Of a stretch of 64,000 nt of DNA, positions 32,177-41,875 are shown in pieces. The position numbers were made by a program, and so were the translations under genes. The notes beneath the pieces were generated by a model. The model was not told the origin of the DNA. It saw only the letters and a program-made list of their open reading frames with translations, and made no database searches. The number at the start of each line of letters is the position of its first letter. Within the stretch, counting starts at the first letter, position 1. Source of the DNA: Luteibacter rhizovicinus (GTDB lineage Bacteria; Pseudomonadota; Gammaproteobacteria; Xanthomonadales; Rhodanobacteraceae). The stretch lies in contig NZ_SMCS01000001.1 of NCBI RefSeq assembly GCF_004342265.1, forward strand, positions 558,001 through 622,000, in the 5' to 3' direction.

Positions 32177-34155
32177 GCGACGGTAGCCTTCCCAACGGCG
32201 GGTGCGGGTTCGGTCGGCGTTTCGCTGGCGGCGACGCGCTTCGCGCGGAAGCGACGTTCGCCCGCGGTGACGAAACCACCCAGCGTCATGAGCAGGCCGC
32301 CCAGCCAGATCCAGCGGATGAAGGGTTTGTAATAGACGCGCAGTGCCCACGGCCCTTCGACGTTCGCGGCATCCATCGGCTCGCCGAGTGCCACGTAGAG
32401 GTCACGGAAAATCCCCGCGTCGATGGACGATTCGGTCTGTACCTGACCACGCGTGTAGATGCGTTTCTGCGGATGCATCACGTGGACCGTTTCGCCGTTC
32501 TGCATCACGGTGACGATGCCCTGGTCGCCGCGCCAGTTCGGTCCGGTCGTTTCCTGCACGCCGTCGAAGCGGAAAGCGTAGCCGCCGATGGTTTCGGTCT
32601 GTCCCGGGGCGAGGCGCGTATCGCGCTCGACGCTCAGCGATTCGGAAAGCATCACACCCATGAGAAACACGGCGACGCCGAAATGCGCGAACAGCATGCC
32701 CGCCATTTCGGCCGGGAAGCGGCGGCCGCGCGGCATTTCCCGCCAGCGTTTCGCGACGTAGGACAACGTGCCCACGGCCACCCATGCGGCTCCGGCGACG
32801 CCGGCGACCGCGCGCAGCTTGCCGTCGGCGAAGTACCAGGCGGCCACGGCGCAGATCACGGCGGCAATACCGGCACGCGCCGCGACGGTGGCCAGCGATT
32901 TGCCATCGGCGCGACCCCAGCGCAGATACGGTCCGAACGGCAGCAACAGCACCACCGGCGCCATCAGCAGTACGAAAAGAAAACCGAAGTAGGGCGGGCC
33001 GACGGAAACCTTGCCGATATTCAGCGCGTCGCCGATCAGCGGGAACAGCGTGCCGAGCAGCACCATGGCGGCCGACGTGGCGAACAGCAGGTTGGCGATC
33101 ATGATCGCCGTTTCGCGCGAGACCACGGCGAATGCTTTGCCGCCGGCGACCTTCGGCGCACGGATGGCGTAGAGCAGCAGCGAACCGCCGATCACCACGA
33201 TTAGAAAACCGAGGATGTACAGGCCGCGACGCGGATCGGACGCGAAGGCATGCACGGAAGTCAGTACGCCCGAGCGCACGAGGAAGGTGCCGAGCAGCGA
33301 GAGCGAGAACGCGAACAGCGAAAGCAGGATCGTCCATGCGGGCAGCGAGCCACGTTTCTCCGTGATCGCCTGTGCGTGGATCAGTGCGACGCCGACCAGC
33401 CACGGCATGAAGGATGCGTTTTCGACCGGGTCCCAGAACCACCAGCCGCCCCAGCCGAGTTCGGCGTACGCCCACCAGCTACCGGCGACGATGCCGCCCG
33501 TGAGGAATGCCCATGCCACGTTGGTCCATGGGCGCGCCCAGCGCACCCATGCCTGTTCCAGTTCGCCGCCGAGCAGCGCGGCGATGGAGAACGCAAAGGC
33601 GACCGAGAAGCCGACATAACCCATGTACAGCACGGGCGGATGGAAGGTCATGCCCGGGTCTTGCAGTACCGGATTCAGATCGCCGCCGTCGGCGGGCATC
33701 GGCAGTTCGCGCATGAACGGATTCGACGTGAACACGATGAAGGCGAGGAAGCCGACGCCGAGCAGGCCGAGCACACCGAGCACGCGCGCGACGAACGGCT
33801 GCGGCAGGTGGCGGCTCAGCGCGGCGAGCGCGACCGTCCAGACGTTCAGGATAAATACCCAGAGCAGCATCGACCCTTCGTGCGCGCCCCAAACCGCCGT
33901 GACGCGGTAATACCAGGGGAGGGCGAGGTTCGAGTTGTCGGCCACGAAGGCCACCGAGAAGTCGAAACTCAGGAAGGCCCAGATCAGGATGGCCATGGCC
34001 GCGGTGACGAACACCGCCTGACCCGCGGCGGCGGGACGGGCCACGGCCATCAGTGCCGCGTTGCCGCGCCATGCGCCCACGATCGGCAGGATGCCCTGCG
34101 CAATGGCGAGCAATAGCGCCAGAATGAGGGCGAACTGGCCGAGTTCGGGGATCAC
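32173..34155 (-). CDS. ccmF: Haem lyase subunit CcmF
   Basis: 660 residues, about 15 membrane helices. The tryptophan-rich haem-handling (WWD) motif is [20 protein letters not shown] (in part overlapping the membrane edge), and periplasmic histidines lie near GVALIHAQA and in the C-terminal region. CcmF with CcmH and CcmI transfers haem from holo-CcmE to apocytochrome c. The stop overlaps ccmG and the start overlaps ccmE by four bases each. Confidence 0.97.
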   Translation of the reverse strand: MIPELGQFALILALLLAIAQGILPIVGAWRGNAALMAVARPAAAGQAVFVTAAMAILIWAFLSFDFSVAFVADNSNLALPWYYRVTAVWGAHEGSMLLWVFILNVWTVALAALSRHLPQPFVARVLGVLGLLGVGFLAFIVFTSNPFMRELPMPADGGDLNPVLQDPGMTFHPPVLYMGYVGFSVAFAFSIAALLGGELEQAWVRWARPWTNVAWAFLTGGIVAGSWWAYAELGWGGWWFWDPVENASFMPWLVGVALIHAQAITEKRGSLPAWTILLSLFAFSLSLLGTFLVRSGVLTSVHAFASDPRRGLYILGFLIVVIGGSLLLYAIRAPKVAGGKAFAVVSRETAIMIANLLFATSAAMVLLGTLFPLIGDALNIGKVSVGPPYFGFLFVLLMAPVVLLLPFGPYLRWGRADGKSLATVAARAGIAAVICAVAAWYFADGKLRAVAGVAGAAWVAVGTLSYVAKRWREMPRGRRFPAEMAGMLFAHFGVAVFLMGVMLSESLSVERDTRLAPGQTETIGGYAFRFDGVQETTGPNWRGDQGIVTVMQNGETVHVMHPQKRIYTRGQVQTESSIDAGIFRDLYVALGEPMDAANVEGPWALRVYYKPFIRWIWLGGLLMTLGGFVTAGERRFRAKRVAASETPTEPAPAVGKATVA

Positions 34156-34619
34156 TGGACGGGGTCCTTCGCGGCCGCTTCGTCGATCTTCTTGTTCTCG
34201 TGCGCCTTCGCCATCGCGTCCTTCAGTTCCTTCGGCATATAGGTCTCGTCGTGCTTGGCGAGGACCTCGCTGGCGATGAAGCGCGCGCCGTCCATGCGGC
34301 CGCTGGCGATCACCGACTGGTTGTCGCGGAACAGGTCCGGAAGAATGCCGGTGTACTCCACGGGCATGGCGCCGCCCGCGTCGATGACGATGAAGCTGAC
34401 TTTAAGGCTGTCGCTGGATCGCTGGATCGATCCGGACTTGACCATGCCGCCGAGGCGGAAAGTCTGGTACTGGGTGGCCTGTCCGCCCTGCACCTGGCTC
34501 GGGGTAAACAGGTAGTTCATGTTTTGCTGCAGGGCGAAGACCGTAAGGCTTACGGCCACGACAGCGGCGGCGACCACCGAAATCACGATGGTCATGCGGC
34601 GTTTGCGGGTCGGGTTCAT
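34152..34619 (-). CDS. ccmE: Haem chaperone CcmE
   Basis: 155 residues: one N-terminal membrane helix (9-29) and an OB-fold domain. The haem-binding histidine lies in [10 protein letters not shown], followed by the Tyr that contributes an axial ligand. The [11 protein letters not shown] and GILPDLFRD strands are typical. It receives haem through CcmABCD and carries it to CcmF. The charged, flexible C-terminal tail ([14 protein letters not shown]) is normal. Confidence 0.96.
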   Translation of the reverse strand: MNPTRKRRMTIVISVVAAAVVAVSLTVFALQQNMNYLFTPSQVQGGQATQYQTFRLGGMVKSGSIQRSSDSLKVSFIVIDAGGAMPVEYTGILPDLFRDNQSVIASGRMDGARFIASEVLAKHDETYMPKELKDAMAKAHENKKIDEAAAKDPVQ

Positions 34620-34798
34620 GCGTTGGATCCGGGACGGCGGCGCGCATCGGAGCGCGCCATGCGCGCGCGTAGCTCGCGCAGGTTACGGCGACGGCGTACC
34701 AGTGGCGCGAGGGCGTCCACCAGCAGCACGATGAAGAAGACGGCGAAGGACACCCATACGTAGAACGCATAGCCGCCCATGGCGAAGAACTGGCTCAT
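34616..34798 (-). CDS. ccmD: Haem exporter protein CcmD
   Basis: 60 residues. A short N-terminal part ([15 protein letters not shown]) leads into a single membrane helix (about 13-34) and a strongly basic tail ([20 protein letters not shown]), the standard CcmD pattern. It stabilises release of holo-CcmE from the CcmABC complex. Overlaps of four bases on both sides with ccmC and ccmE fix its start at 34798. Confidence 0.93.
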   Translation of the reverse strand: MSQFFAMGGYAFYVWVSFAVFFIVLLVDALAPLVRRRRNLRELRARMARSDARRRPGSNA

Positions 34799-35559
34799 GG
34801 GCGATCGCCGTTTTCGGCGAGCGCAATGGCGCGCACCCAGTCCTTGCCGCTTTCGGTAGCGATCAGGTCCGCGCGCACGCGCGCGAACAGGCTGGCGATG
34901 TAATAGAGCTTGGTCGCCAGCATCATGGTCAGCAGAGGCCACAGCATACTCATCTCGATATGCGACGGGCCGAGGATGCGCACGGTGGAGCCCTGGTGCA
35001 GCGTGTTCCACCAGTTCACCGAGAAATGCACGATGGGCACGTTGACGATGCCGATCAGCGCGAGGAACGAAGCGGCGCGCGCGCCCTGGCGACGATCCTC
35101 GAACGAGTGGTACAGGCCGATGACGCCCAGGTACAGGAACAGCAGCACCAGTTCGGACGTAAGGCGGGCGTCCCAGGTCCACCACGTACCCCACATCGGT
35201 TTGCCCCAGAGGGAACCGGTGACGAGGGTGATGAAGGTGAACGCGGCACCGATCGGCGCCGACTCCATCGCGACGACCTCGGCGATCTTGATCCGCCAGA
35301 CCAGTCCGACGAAGGCGGCCACGGCCATCGCGCCATAGATGAACAGGCTCATCCATGCACTGGGCACGTGGATGAAAATGATGCGGTACGCATCGCCCTG
35401 CTGGTAGTCGGCCGGCGCAAGGACCAGCCCACCGTAAAGAGCGGCCAGCGCGGCAAGGATGGCCAGTGCAAGCGCCCACGGGCGCACGACGCCCGCGAAG
35501 CGGTAGAAAATCGGTGGCGAGCCTAACTTGTGCAGCCAGAGGGGAACCCAGTTAGCCAT
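34795..35559 (-). CDS. ccmC: Haem exporter membrane protein CcmC
   Basis: 254 residues, six membrane helices. The WWD motif is GKPMWGTWWTWDARLTSE and the flanking periplasmic histidines are in IFIHVPSAWMS and IVHFSVNWWNTLHQG. CcmC presents haem to CcmE. The start is 63 bases downstream of ccmB, the only real gap inside the ccm set. Confidence 0.96.
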   Translation of the reverse strand: MANWVPLWLHKLGSPPIFYRFAGVVRPWALALAILAALAALYGGLVLAPADYQQGDAYRIIFIHVPSAWMSLFIYGAMAVAAFVGLVWRIKIAEVVAMESAPIGAAFTFITLVTGSLWGKPMWGTWWTWDARLTSELVLLFLYLGVIGLYHSFEDRRQGARAASFLALIGIVNVPIVHFSVNWWNTLHQGSTVRILGPSHIEMSMLWPLLTMMLATKLYYIASLFARVRADLIATESGKDWVRAIALAENGDRP

Positions 35560-35622
35560 GTGTTCTCGTCAAAGTTCGTGCGTTCGCGAATTCACTCGCG
35601 GCGTGCGTACGGCGCCAATACT

Positions 35623-36309
35623 TCATGCGTCCATCGCGATGCGCAGGGCGGCCGCGCATGCCATGGGCGCCAGAACCAGCGCGAGAGCCAGCGCGGCACC
35701 CAGCCAGGCAATCGGCGCCACCCACGGCAATCCTTCCTGTGCGGCTGCCACGGCACCGGCGGCGAAAATGACCACCGGCACGCACAAGGGCAGCAACATA
35801 AGCGCCAGAAGCATACCAGAGCGCCTTGTTCCGGCCGTCAGGGCCACCAGCACCGCGCCCAGCAGGCTCAGGAGCGGCGTGGCCAGGACCAGTGCGGCAA
35901 TCAGCGCGGGAATGACGTTGGCCGGCATCCGCAGCATGCTCGCCAGCACCGGCGCGACGACGATGAGGGGCGCCGCCGCGGTCAGCCAGTGCGCGAGGAT
36001 TTTCACGCCAAGCAGCAGGGCCAGCGGTTGGGGCGCGAGCATCAGCTGTTCCAGCGAACCGTCGTCGATGTCGGAGCGGAACAGCGAGTCCAGCGCCAGC
36101 AGGATCGCCAGCAGCACGGTCACCAGCACCACGCCGCCGGAGATCCGCGCCAGCAAGGCGGCCTCCGGTCCCAGCGCGAACGGAAACAGCGTGGTCACGA
36201 TGACGGCGTAGAGCACCGGCATGGCGATATCGCCCCGGCGACGCCAGGCCAGCGTGAGATCGCGCCGGAACAGCGCGGCGCAGGCGGCGGACGTGCTGCC
36301 GGGCGTCAC
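35623..36309 (-). CDS. ccmB: Haem exporter permease CcmB
   Basis: 228 residues, six membrane helices after a short cytoplasmic start (FRRDLTLAWRRRGD). The DDGSLEQLMLAPQPL loop and the LGVKILAHW segment are characteristic of CcmB. It forms the membrane part of the CcmAB ABC complex, whose ATP use drives release of holo-CcmE. Its start overlaps the ccmA stop by four bases. Confidence 0.95.
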   Translation of the reverse strand: MTPGSTSAACAALFRRDLTLAWRRRGDIAMPVLYAVIVTTLFPFALGPEAALLARISGGVVLVTVLLAILLALDSLFRSDIDDGSLEQLMLAPQPLALLLGVKILAHWLTAAAPLIVVAPVLASMLRMPANVIPALIAALVLATPLLSLLGAVLVALTAGTRRSGMLLALMLLPLCVPVVIFAAGAVAAAQEGLPWVAPIAWLGAALALALVLAPMACAAALRIAMDA

Positions 36310-36950
36310 GCGTGCAACCGGATACGGCGGGGTTCGTCGCCGGCGAAGCTGACCGCGCCGTGGCTGGTCACCAGCGCGGCGCCGCCACGGGCGGCATGCT
36401 CGCCAAGCAGCCGGTTGACCAGCGCGATGCCGTCGCGGTCGAGGTTGGCGTAAGGCTCGTCCAGCAGCCAGACGCGTGCGGGAACCAGCAGCAGGCGGGC
36501 GAGGGCCGCTCGTTTTTTCTGGCCGGCCGAGAGTCGCTGGACGGGTTCGTCCTCGTAACCGGCGAGGCCGACGGAGGTCAGGACGCCGAGTGGGTCCGCA
36601 CCGTCGCGACGGCCGTACAGGCCTTCCGCGACGTGCAGGTTCTCGCGCGCCGAGAGATCGAGCTTCAGTCCGAGGTGATGGCCGAGGAAGACAATGGCGC
36701 CCGCGGTCGTGTCGCGCGTATACGGCGCGCCTTCGAAAATCAGTTCGCCTTCGTCGGTATGCAGCATGCCGGTCAGGATGCGCATCAGCGTGGTCTTGCC
36801 ACTGCCGTTATCGCCTTCGATCAGCGCGATATCGCCCGCATGGATCGCGAAATCGATCGGCCCGAACACCACCTCGTCCTGACGCGAATAAGTCAGCGCT
36901 CGGGCTTCGATAAGGACGTTGGCGGATTCGGCTGCGCGCATCCGGCGCAT
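36306..36950 (-). CDS. ccmA: Haem exporter ATPase CcmA
   Basis: 214 residues from ATG 36950 (MRRMRAAES); ATG 36941 is equally possible. A single ABC domain: Walker A EGDNGSGKTTL, Q-loop area FLGHHLGLKLDLSARENL, signature LSAGQKKRAALARLLL, Walker B VWLLDEPYANLD and H-loop VTSHGA. The LSAGQ form of the signature is typical of CcmA. It powers the CcmABCD complex. It is the first ccm gene and lies 51 bases after kmo, which runs in the same direction. Confidence 0.95.
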   Translation of the reverse strand: MRRMRAAESANVLIEARALTYSRQDEVVFGPIDFAIHAGDIALIEGDNGSGKTTLMRILTGMLHTDEGELIFEGAPYTRDTTAGAIVFLGHHLGLKLDLSARENLHVAEGLYGRRDGADPLGVLTSVGLAGYEDEPVQRLSAGQKKRAALARLLLVPARVWLLDEPYANLDRDGIALVNRLLGEHAARGGAALVTSHGAVSFAGDEPRRIRLHA

Positions 36951-37001
36951 TGTCCGTGGCGGCACGGGTATTGTCCATGCGACCGCGCGTCGCGCGGGCA
37001 A

Positions 37002-38369
37002 TCAGAGCTTCGGAAGTGGCGGCAAGGTCGCGCGCAGCGTCGTCACGGCGGCGTCGAGATTCACGCCTGCTACATCGTCATGCCCCTTCAGCAGTTGCTC
37101 CACCAGCATGTCCTGCGCGCGGCCGCGCTCCAAGGCGTACAGGTACGGCAGGTGCGTGAACGTGACCATGCGATAGCGCGGCATGTAGTGCTCCGGCGCC
37201 CGCTCGGCCAGCAGCCCGCCCAATGCGCGCTTGCGCAGGTAGTGCGGGTCGGCCACGGAATCGCGCATCTCGATGTAATTTTCGAGTGCCATCGCGGCAA
37301 TGGCGTCCGCATTGGGTTTGCGGCGGCGCTGGAATTCGGCGTACACGTCGGCCGGGTCGTCCGGCTGGGCGGCGAACAGGTCCGCCAGTTCGGCGGCATC
37401 CTCGAAACCGCAGTTCATGCCCTGACCGTGGAACGGCACGATGGCATGGGCGGCATCGCCGATCAGCAGCGCCTTGCCGCCGATGTGCCAGCGGTCGAGA
37501 TAGAGCGTGGCCAGCATGCCGACGGGATGCGCCGCGTAATCGGCGGCGAAGTCCGGCATCAGTGCCAGCGCGTCGGGAAACTCGGTGCGGAACAGCGTTT
37601 CGGCCGCGGCGATATCCGGAAGCGTCGCGAAGCTGGGATAGGCACCCGCGTTAGGCAGGAACAGCGTGACGGTAAAGCTGCCTTCGCGGTTGGGCAGCGC
37701 GATGCACATGTAGCCGCCACGTGGCCAGATATGCAGGGCGTGCCGTTCGATCGCGAAAGGCTGGCTGGCATCGGCGCCGGGAGGAATTTCCAGCTCCTTG
37801 TAGCCATGCCCCAGTTCTTCGACGCGTTCGCCCAGCGGCGTATGCGCGTGCATCGCCGTGCGCAGCGCGGAACCGGCGCCGTCCGCGCCGATAATCGTCG
37901 CGGCATCAACCCGGCGTTCGTTCCCGGCGTCATCGCGCAGGACGATGTGTCCGGCGTCGAAGTCGGCATCGGCCAGTCCCTGGTCGAAATGCACGGTGGC
38001 ACCGGCGGCCTCGGCCGCGTCGAGCATCAGCGTATTCAGTCCGCCCCGGGAGACCGACCAGATCACTTCGCTGTCGTCGACGCCGTAGCGCTGGAGATTG
38101 CTGCCGCCGCCATCGCGGTCATGCACCATCCGGCCGCGCATCATCACGGCCTGAGCCAGGACATCCTCGGCGAGGCCCGTGGCGCGCAGGGCGTGGAGCC
38201 CGCGTTCGGCCAGGGCCAGGTTGATCGAGCGTCCGCCCTGGAAGCCCGCGCGGCGCGGGTCGGGGCGTTTCTCGAAAACCGTAACGCGGAAGCCGCGCTG
38301 CGATAGCAGGGTAGCGATCAGGGAGCCGACCAGTCCGGCGCCGACGACGACGATGTCTTTACGAGCCAT
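37002..38369 (-). CDS. kmo: Kynurenine 3-monooxygenase
   Basis: 455 residues of the class A flavoprotein monooxygenases. FAD binding: VVVGAGLVGSLIATLL at 6-21; the KMO fingerprint GFQGGRSINLALAERGLHAL; the second FAD motif LIGDAAHAIVPFHGQGMNCG; the C-terminal membrane-associated segment near HLPYLYALERG. It hydroxylates L-kynurenine to 3-hydroxykynurenine with NADPH and oxygen, a step in NAD synthesis from tryptophan in Xanthomonadales. Other kynurenine genes are not in the window. Confidence 0.95.
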   Translation of the reverse strand: MARKDIVVVGAGLVGSLIATLLSQRGFRVTVFEKRPDPRRAGFQGGRSINLALAERGLHALRATGLAEDVLAQAVMMRGRMVHDRDGGGSNLQRYGVDDSEVIWSVSRGGLNTLMLDAAEAAGATVHFDQGLADADFDAGHIVLRDDAGNERRVDAATIIGADGAGSALRTAMHAHTPLGERVEELGHGYKELEIPPGADASQPFAIERHALHIWPRGGYMCIALPNREGSFTVTLFLPNAGAYPSFATLPDIAAAETLFRTEFPDALALMPDFAADYAAHPVGMLATLYLDRWHIGGKALLIGDAAHAIVPFHGQGMNCGFEDAAELADLFAAQPDDPADVYAEFQRRRKPNADAIAAMALENYIEMRDSVADPHYLRKRALGGLLAERAPEHYMPRYRMVTFTHLPYLYALERGRAQDMLVEQLLKGHDDVAGVNLDAAVTTLRATLPPLPKL

Positions 38370-38430
38370 GGACCGGCACCCTGGAAAGTCGGCGGGATTA
38401 TTGCAGGGCAGCGCATCTTGCGCCGCAGCG

Positions 38431-38456
38431 CCGTCGCGACCGCAGGGCCGCGACGG
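38431..38456 (-). other. Hairpin downstream of phaR
   Basis: CCGTCGCG and CGCGACGG around a 10-base loop, ten bases past the phaR stop. No T tract follows, so any terminator role would be Rho-assisted at best. Confidence 0.4.
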
Positions 38457-38465
38457 CCGGGTCGA

Positions 38466-38975
38466 TCAACCTTGCTTCTTGCCGCCCTTGGGCGCCGGAC
38501 GTGCGGCGGCCGGCGCTGGCTCCGGCTTCTGGGTCGCGGCGTCGAGGAAGCCTCGCTGCATCGACTTCCAGACGTCGAGATTGCGCTCGGTCATCTCGTT
38601 GAGCATCGACCAGGGGGTCTGGCCCATCAGGCTGTTCAGCTGGTTGCGGAACTGCTGCTGCTGGTCGAGGAAGACCTGCAGGCTGCGCTCCAGATAGGGC
38701 CCCATGAAGCCCTGCAGCGAATCGCCGTAGAAACGGATGATGTGCGACAGCAGCTGCGGCGAGAGCATCGGCTGACCGTGCTCCTCGTGTTCCGCGATGA
38801 TCTGCAACAGCACCGAGCGGGTGAGGTCTTCCCCCGACTTGGCGTCGCGAACCTCGAACGTTTCTCCATCGAGCACGAGCTGGCGGACCTCTTCCAGCGT
38901 GATGTAGCTGGAGATCTCCGTGTCGTACAGACGACGGTTCGGATACTTCTTAATGATGCGAAGGGTTTGTGCCAT
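38466..38975 (-). CDS. phaR: Polyhydroxyalkanoate synthesis repressor PhaR
   Basis: 169 residues. The PhaR DNA-binding N-terminus is textbook: RIIKKYPNRRLYDTEISSYITLEEV (in part), then VRDAKSGEDLTRSVLLQII, and the second conserved block (about 105-145) with MGQTPWSMLNEMTERN. The protein binds PHA granules and represses phasin and PHA genes when polymer is absent. The C-terminus is Ala/Pro/Lys-rich. It stands alone here without pha synthase genes nearby. Confidence 0.94.
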   Translation of the reverse strand: MAQTLRIIKKYPNRRLYDTEISSYITLEEVRQLVLDGETFEVRDAKSGEDLTRSVLLQIIAEHEEHGQPMLSPQLLSHIIRFYGDSLQGFMGPYLERSLQVFLDQQQQFRNQLNSLMGQTPWSMLNEMTERNLDVWKSMQRGFLDAATQKPEPAPAAARPAPKGGKKQG

Positions 38976-39088
38976 GCGGCAGAAACTACCACGAGGTATT
39001 GCGCCGCACCAGTTGTCCTAAGGCACGGGATTTATTTCGGGAATGCGCGAACCAGTCCCTGAATCGATCCAACCGGGCGTCGTTGGCG

Positions 39089-40648
39089 TCAATGCCCGGC
39101 GGCACCGCCGGCGTTGCCGAAGGGTGGCCGGGCGAACCACAGGATCGGAATCAGGGCCAGGAACAGGATCGCGCAGCCCCAGAAAACGTCGTTGACCGCC
39201 AGCGTCATCGCCTCCCGGGTGACCAACTGGTCCACTACGGCCAGGCCGGGCTTGCCCCCGATCCCCATGCCCTGAAGCTGCTGGATGAACTGGGTGGCGG
39301 CCGGAGAGCCCGGCGAGACGTGCTCGGTAAGCACCGCGTGGTGGTATTCGCTGCGGTGCTGCCAGAGGGTGACGGTCAGCGCGGTCGAAATGCTCGAAGC
39401 GAGGGTCCGGCAGAAATTGGCCAGCCCCGACGCCCCCGCGATCTGATTGGGTTGCAGCCCGGACAGGAAGATCTGGTTGAGCGGAATAAAGAAGCAGGCG
39501 ATCGCGATGCCCATGATGAAGCGCGGCAGCACGAGGCTGGCGAACGAGGCCTGGCTATTGAAGCTGGCGAACCAGAACGACGTGAACGCGAACACGATGA
39601 AGGCGAAAGTCACCACCGCGCGCAGTTCCAGCCGCTGGATGTTCTTGCCGATGAAGGGGGATACGACGAACGCGAGGATGCCGACCGGCGCGGTCGCCAG
39701 ACCCGCCCAGGTCGCGGTATAGCCCAGCGTCGTCTGCAGCCACAGCGGAAATACGACGTTGATGCCGAAGAAGGCCAGCATGCCCAGCGATAGCGCGGTG
39801 ACGCCGATGGAAAAATTGCGCCGGCTGAACAGCGAAAGGTCGACCACCGGATATTTCGCGGTCAGCTCCCAGATAACCAGGAACACGAGTGCGACCAGCG
39901 CGATCAGGCCGAGGGTGAGGATCAGCGGCGAGGAAAACCAGTCGTGGTCGTTGCCGTTGTCCAGCATGAACTGGAGGCAGCCCACGCCGACGATGAGCAG
40001 GAACAGGCCGACCGTATCGATGGGTGCGCGGATGATCTTCGTCTCGCGATTTTTGAGGATGCCCCAGGTGATCACACCCGCGATCGCACCGACCGGCACG
40101 TTGATGTAGAAAATCCACGGCCACGAGAAATTGTCCGTGAGCCAGCCACCGAGAATCGGACCGAAAATCGGTGCGACCACGACGGTCATCGCCCACATGG
40201 CCAGTGCGATGCCTTGTTTTGTTTTTGGATAACTGGACAGCAGCAGCGACAGCGACAACGCCACCATCGGTCCCGAGCCCGCGCCCTGCAACAGGCGGAA
40301 GATCACCAGCATCGGCATGCTCGTGGCCAGTCCGCACAGCATCGAGAAGCCGACGAACAGCGCGACGGAGAAACAGAAGGTTTTCACTTCGCCGAAGCGC
40401 TTGGCCAGCCAACCGGTCAGCGGCTGCATGATCGCGCTGGCGAGCGCGTACGAGCTGATCGCCCATGTGCCTTCGCTGGAACTGACGCCGAGACTGCCCG
40501 CGATGTGCGGCACGGCGACGTTCACGATCGTCATGTCGAGAATCTCCATGAATGTGGAGAAAGCGACGGCGATCGTGAGCAGGACGAGCGGTGCGCCGCT
40601 CAGGGGTTTGAGCGGCGGTGCGTCGGACATGACGGGTTCGGTGGCCAT
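39089..40648 (-). CDS. emrB: Multidrug efflux MFS permease EmrB (DHA2)
   Basis: 519 residues with about 14 membrane helices. DHA2 signature motifs: FMEILDMTIVNVAVPHIAGSLG in helix 1 (in part), WLAKRFGEVK as motif A, and RLLQGAGSGPMVALS as motif C-like segment, plus GPILGGWLTDNFSWPWIFYIN. It is a proton-driven drug exporter working with the adaptor EmrA and an outer-membrane channel. It is last in the emrR-emrC-emrA-emrB operon on the minus strand, 30 bases after emrA. Confidence 0.94.
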   Translation of the reverse strand: MATEPVMSDAPPLKPLSGAPLVLLTIAVAFSTFMEILDMTIVNVAVPHIAGSLGVSSSEGTWAISSYALASAIMQPLTGWLAKRFGEVKTFCFSVALFVGFSMLCGLATSMPMLVIFRLLQGAGSGPMVALSLSLLLSSYPKTKQGIALAMWAMTVVVAPIFGPILGGWLTDNFSWPWIFYINVPVGAIAGVITWGILKNRETKIIRAPIDTVGLFLLIVGVGCLQFMLDNGNDHDWFSSPLILTLGLIALVALVFLVIWELTAKYPVVDLSLFSRRNFSIGVTALSLGMLAFFGINVVFPLWLQTTLGYTATWAGLATAPVGILAFVVSPFIGKNIQRLELRAVVTFAFIVFAFTSFWFASFNSQASFASLVLPRFIMGIAIACFFIPLNQIFLSGLQPNQIAGASGLANFCRTLASSISTALTVTLWQHRSEYHHAVLTEHVSPGSPAATQFIQQLQGMGIGGKPGLAVVDQLVTREAMTLAVNDVFWGCAILFLALIPILWFARPPFGNAGGAAGH

Positions 40649-40678
40649 GGGGGCGGGCGGCTTCCGTAAATGCTGCGA

Positions 40679-41875
40679 TTAGATCTTCGGTGCGCCGAGA
40701 TTGGCTTTCACGATGGCGTCGGCGGCGGCGTCGGCCTTCGCGGCGACGTCGTCGTAGACGGTGGTCTGTGCCACGGCTTTGTCGTTCGGCGTACGGGCAA
40801 GTACTTCGCCCGAGGTGTCCGTGATAGTCACCGTGACGTTGGTCGACAGGCCCACGCGCAGCGGGTGCTTGTCCAGATCGTCGTTGTCGATGGCGATGCG
40901 CACGGGAACGCGCTGCACGACCTTGATCCAGTTGCCTGTTGCGTTCTGCGCGGGCAACAGCGAGAACGCACTACCCGTGCCGGCGCCGAGGCCGACGACG
41001 TGACCGTGAAATTCGACCCCGCCGCCGTAGATATCGGCTTCGACCTTCGCCGGCTGGCCGATGCGTACGTGACGCAGCTGGCTTTCCTTGAAGTTCGCAT
41101 CGACCCACAGGTTATGCAGCGGCACGACGGTCATCAGCTGCTGGCCCGGCTGCACGCTGTTGCCAACCTGCACGCTGCGCTGTGCGACATAGCCGTCGAC
41201 AGGCGCGACGATCGCATTGCGCTGCGCGGCGACCCAGGCCTGACGGAACGAGGCGCGAGCCTGCTCCACCGCCGGATTGTCGGCGACTTCGCTGCCATCG
41301 ATGAGGGCGCTGGCGGCATCGGCCTGACGCTGCGCGGCTTCGAGTGCGGAGCGTGCGCTGTCGACCGCGTCGCGGGCGTGCTGCACTTCTTCCGGCGCGA
41401 CGGCCTTTTCGGCCAGCAGCGGAATGCGGCGTTTCAGATCCTGCTCGGCGCGTTTCAGATCGAGCGCGCGCGCGGAGACCGCGGCATCGGCACTGGCGGC
41501 CGACTGGGTCTGCTGACGAACCTGACGCACGGCCTGGGCCAGCGCGCTGCTGGCGCGGCGCATCGCGACATCGGCATCGGTCGCGTCGAGCTTCACCAGC
41601 AATTGGCCGGCTTTTACCAGCTGGGTGTCGTCGGCGAACACGCCGGTGACGATGCCTGGAACCTGTGCCGAGATACCAACCTGGTTGCCGCCGACATATG
41701 CGTCGTCGGTGGTTTCGCGTGTGGAAAACACGAACAGCCAGAGCAGGAACCACGTTACCGCGGCAAGCACGAAGACCAGCAGCGCGATGACCAGTGCGCG
41801 CCGACGCTTACCCGTGTCTTTGGGGGCATTGCCGCTGTCGTTGTCGAGCGGCTTATCGGAAGCTGTGGCGCTCAT
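40679..41875 (-). CDS. emrA: Multidrug efflux periplasmic adaptor EmrA (HlyD family)
   Basis: 398 residues: one N-terminal membrane helix (about 26-50), the split lipoyl/barrel-sandwich domain (DAYVGGNQVGISAQVPGIV at the start, IVAPVDGYVAQRSVQVG later), a long coiled-coil hairpin between them (about 95-210) and the beta-barrel region VDANFKESQLRHVRIGQPAKV. It bridges EmrB to the outer-membrane protein. It overlaps emrC by four bases. Confidence 0.94.
   Translation of the reverse strand: MSATASDKPLDNDSGNAPKDTGKRRRALVIALLVFVLAAVTWFLLWLFVFSTRETTDDAYVGGNQVGISAQVPGIVTGVFADDTQLVKAGQLLVKLDATDADVAMRRASSALAQAVRQVRQQTQSAASADAAVSARALDLKRAEQDLKRRIPLLAEKAVAPEEVQHARDAVDSARSALEAAQRQADAASALIDGSEVADNPAVEQARASFRQAWVAAQRNAIVAPVDGYVAQRSVQVGNSVQPGQQLMTVVPLHNLWVDANFKESQLRHVRIGQPAKVEADIYGGGVEFHGHVVGLGAGTGSAFSLLPAQNATGNWIKVVQRVPVRIAIDNDDLDKHPLRVGLSTNVTVTITDTSGEVLARTPNDKAVAQTTVYDDVAAKADAAADAIVKANLGAPKI

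Noticed and set aside
36312-38306. Long plus-strand open frame of 664 codons opposite ccmA and kmo
   Set aside because: It is the mirror of two well-supported genes; its His/Gln/Arg-rich translation has no domains, as expected for antisense frames in GC-rich DNA.
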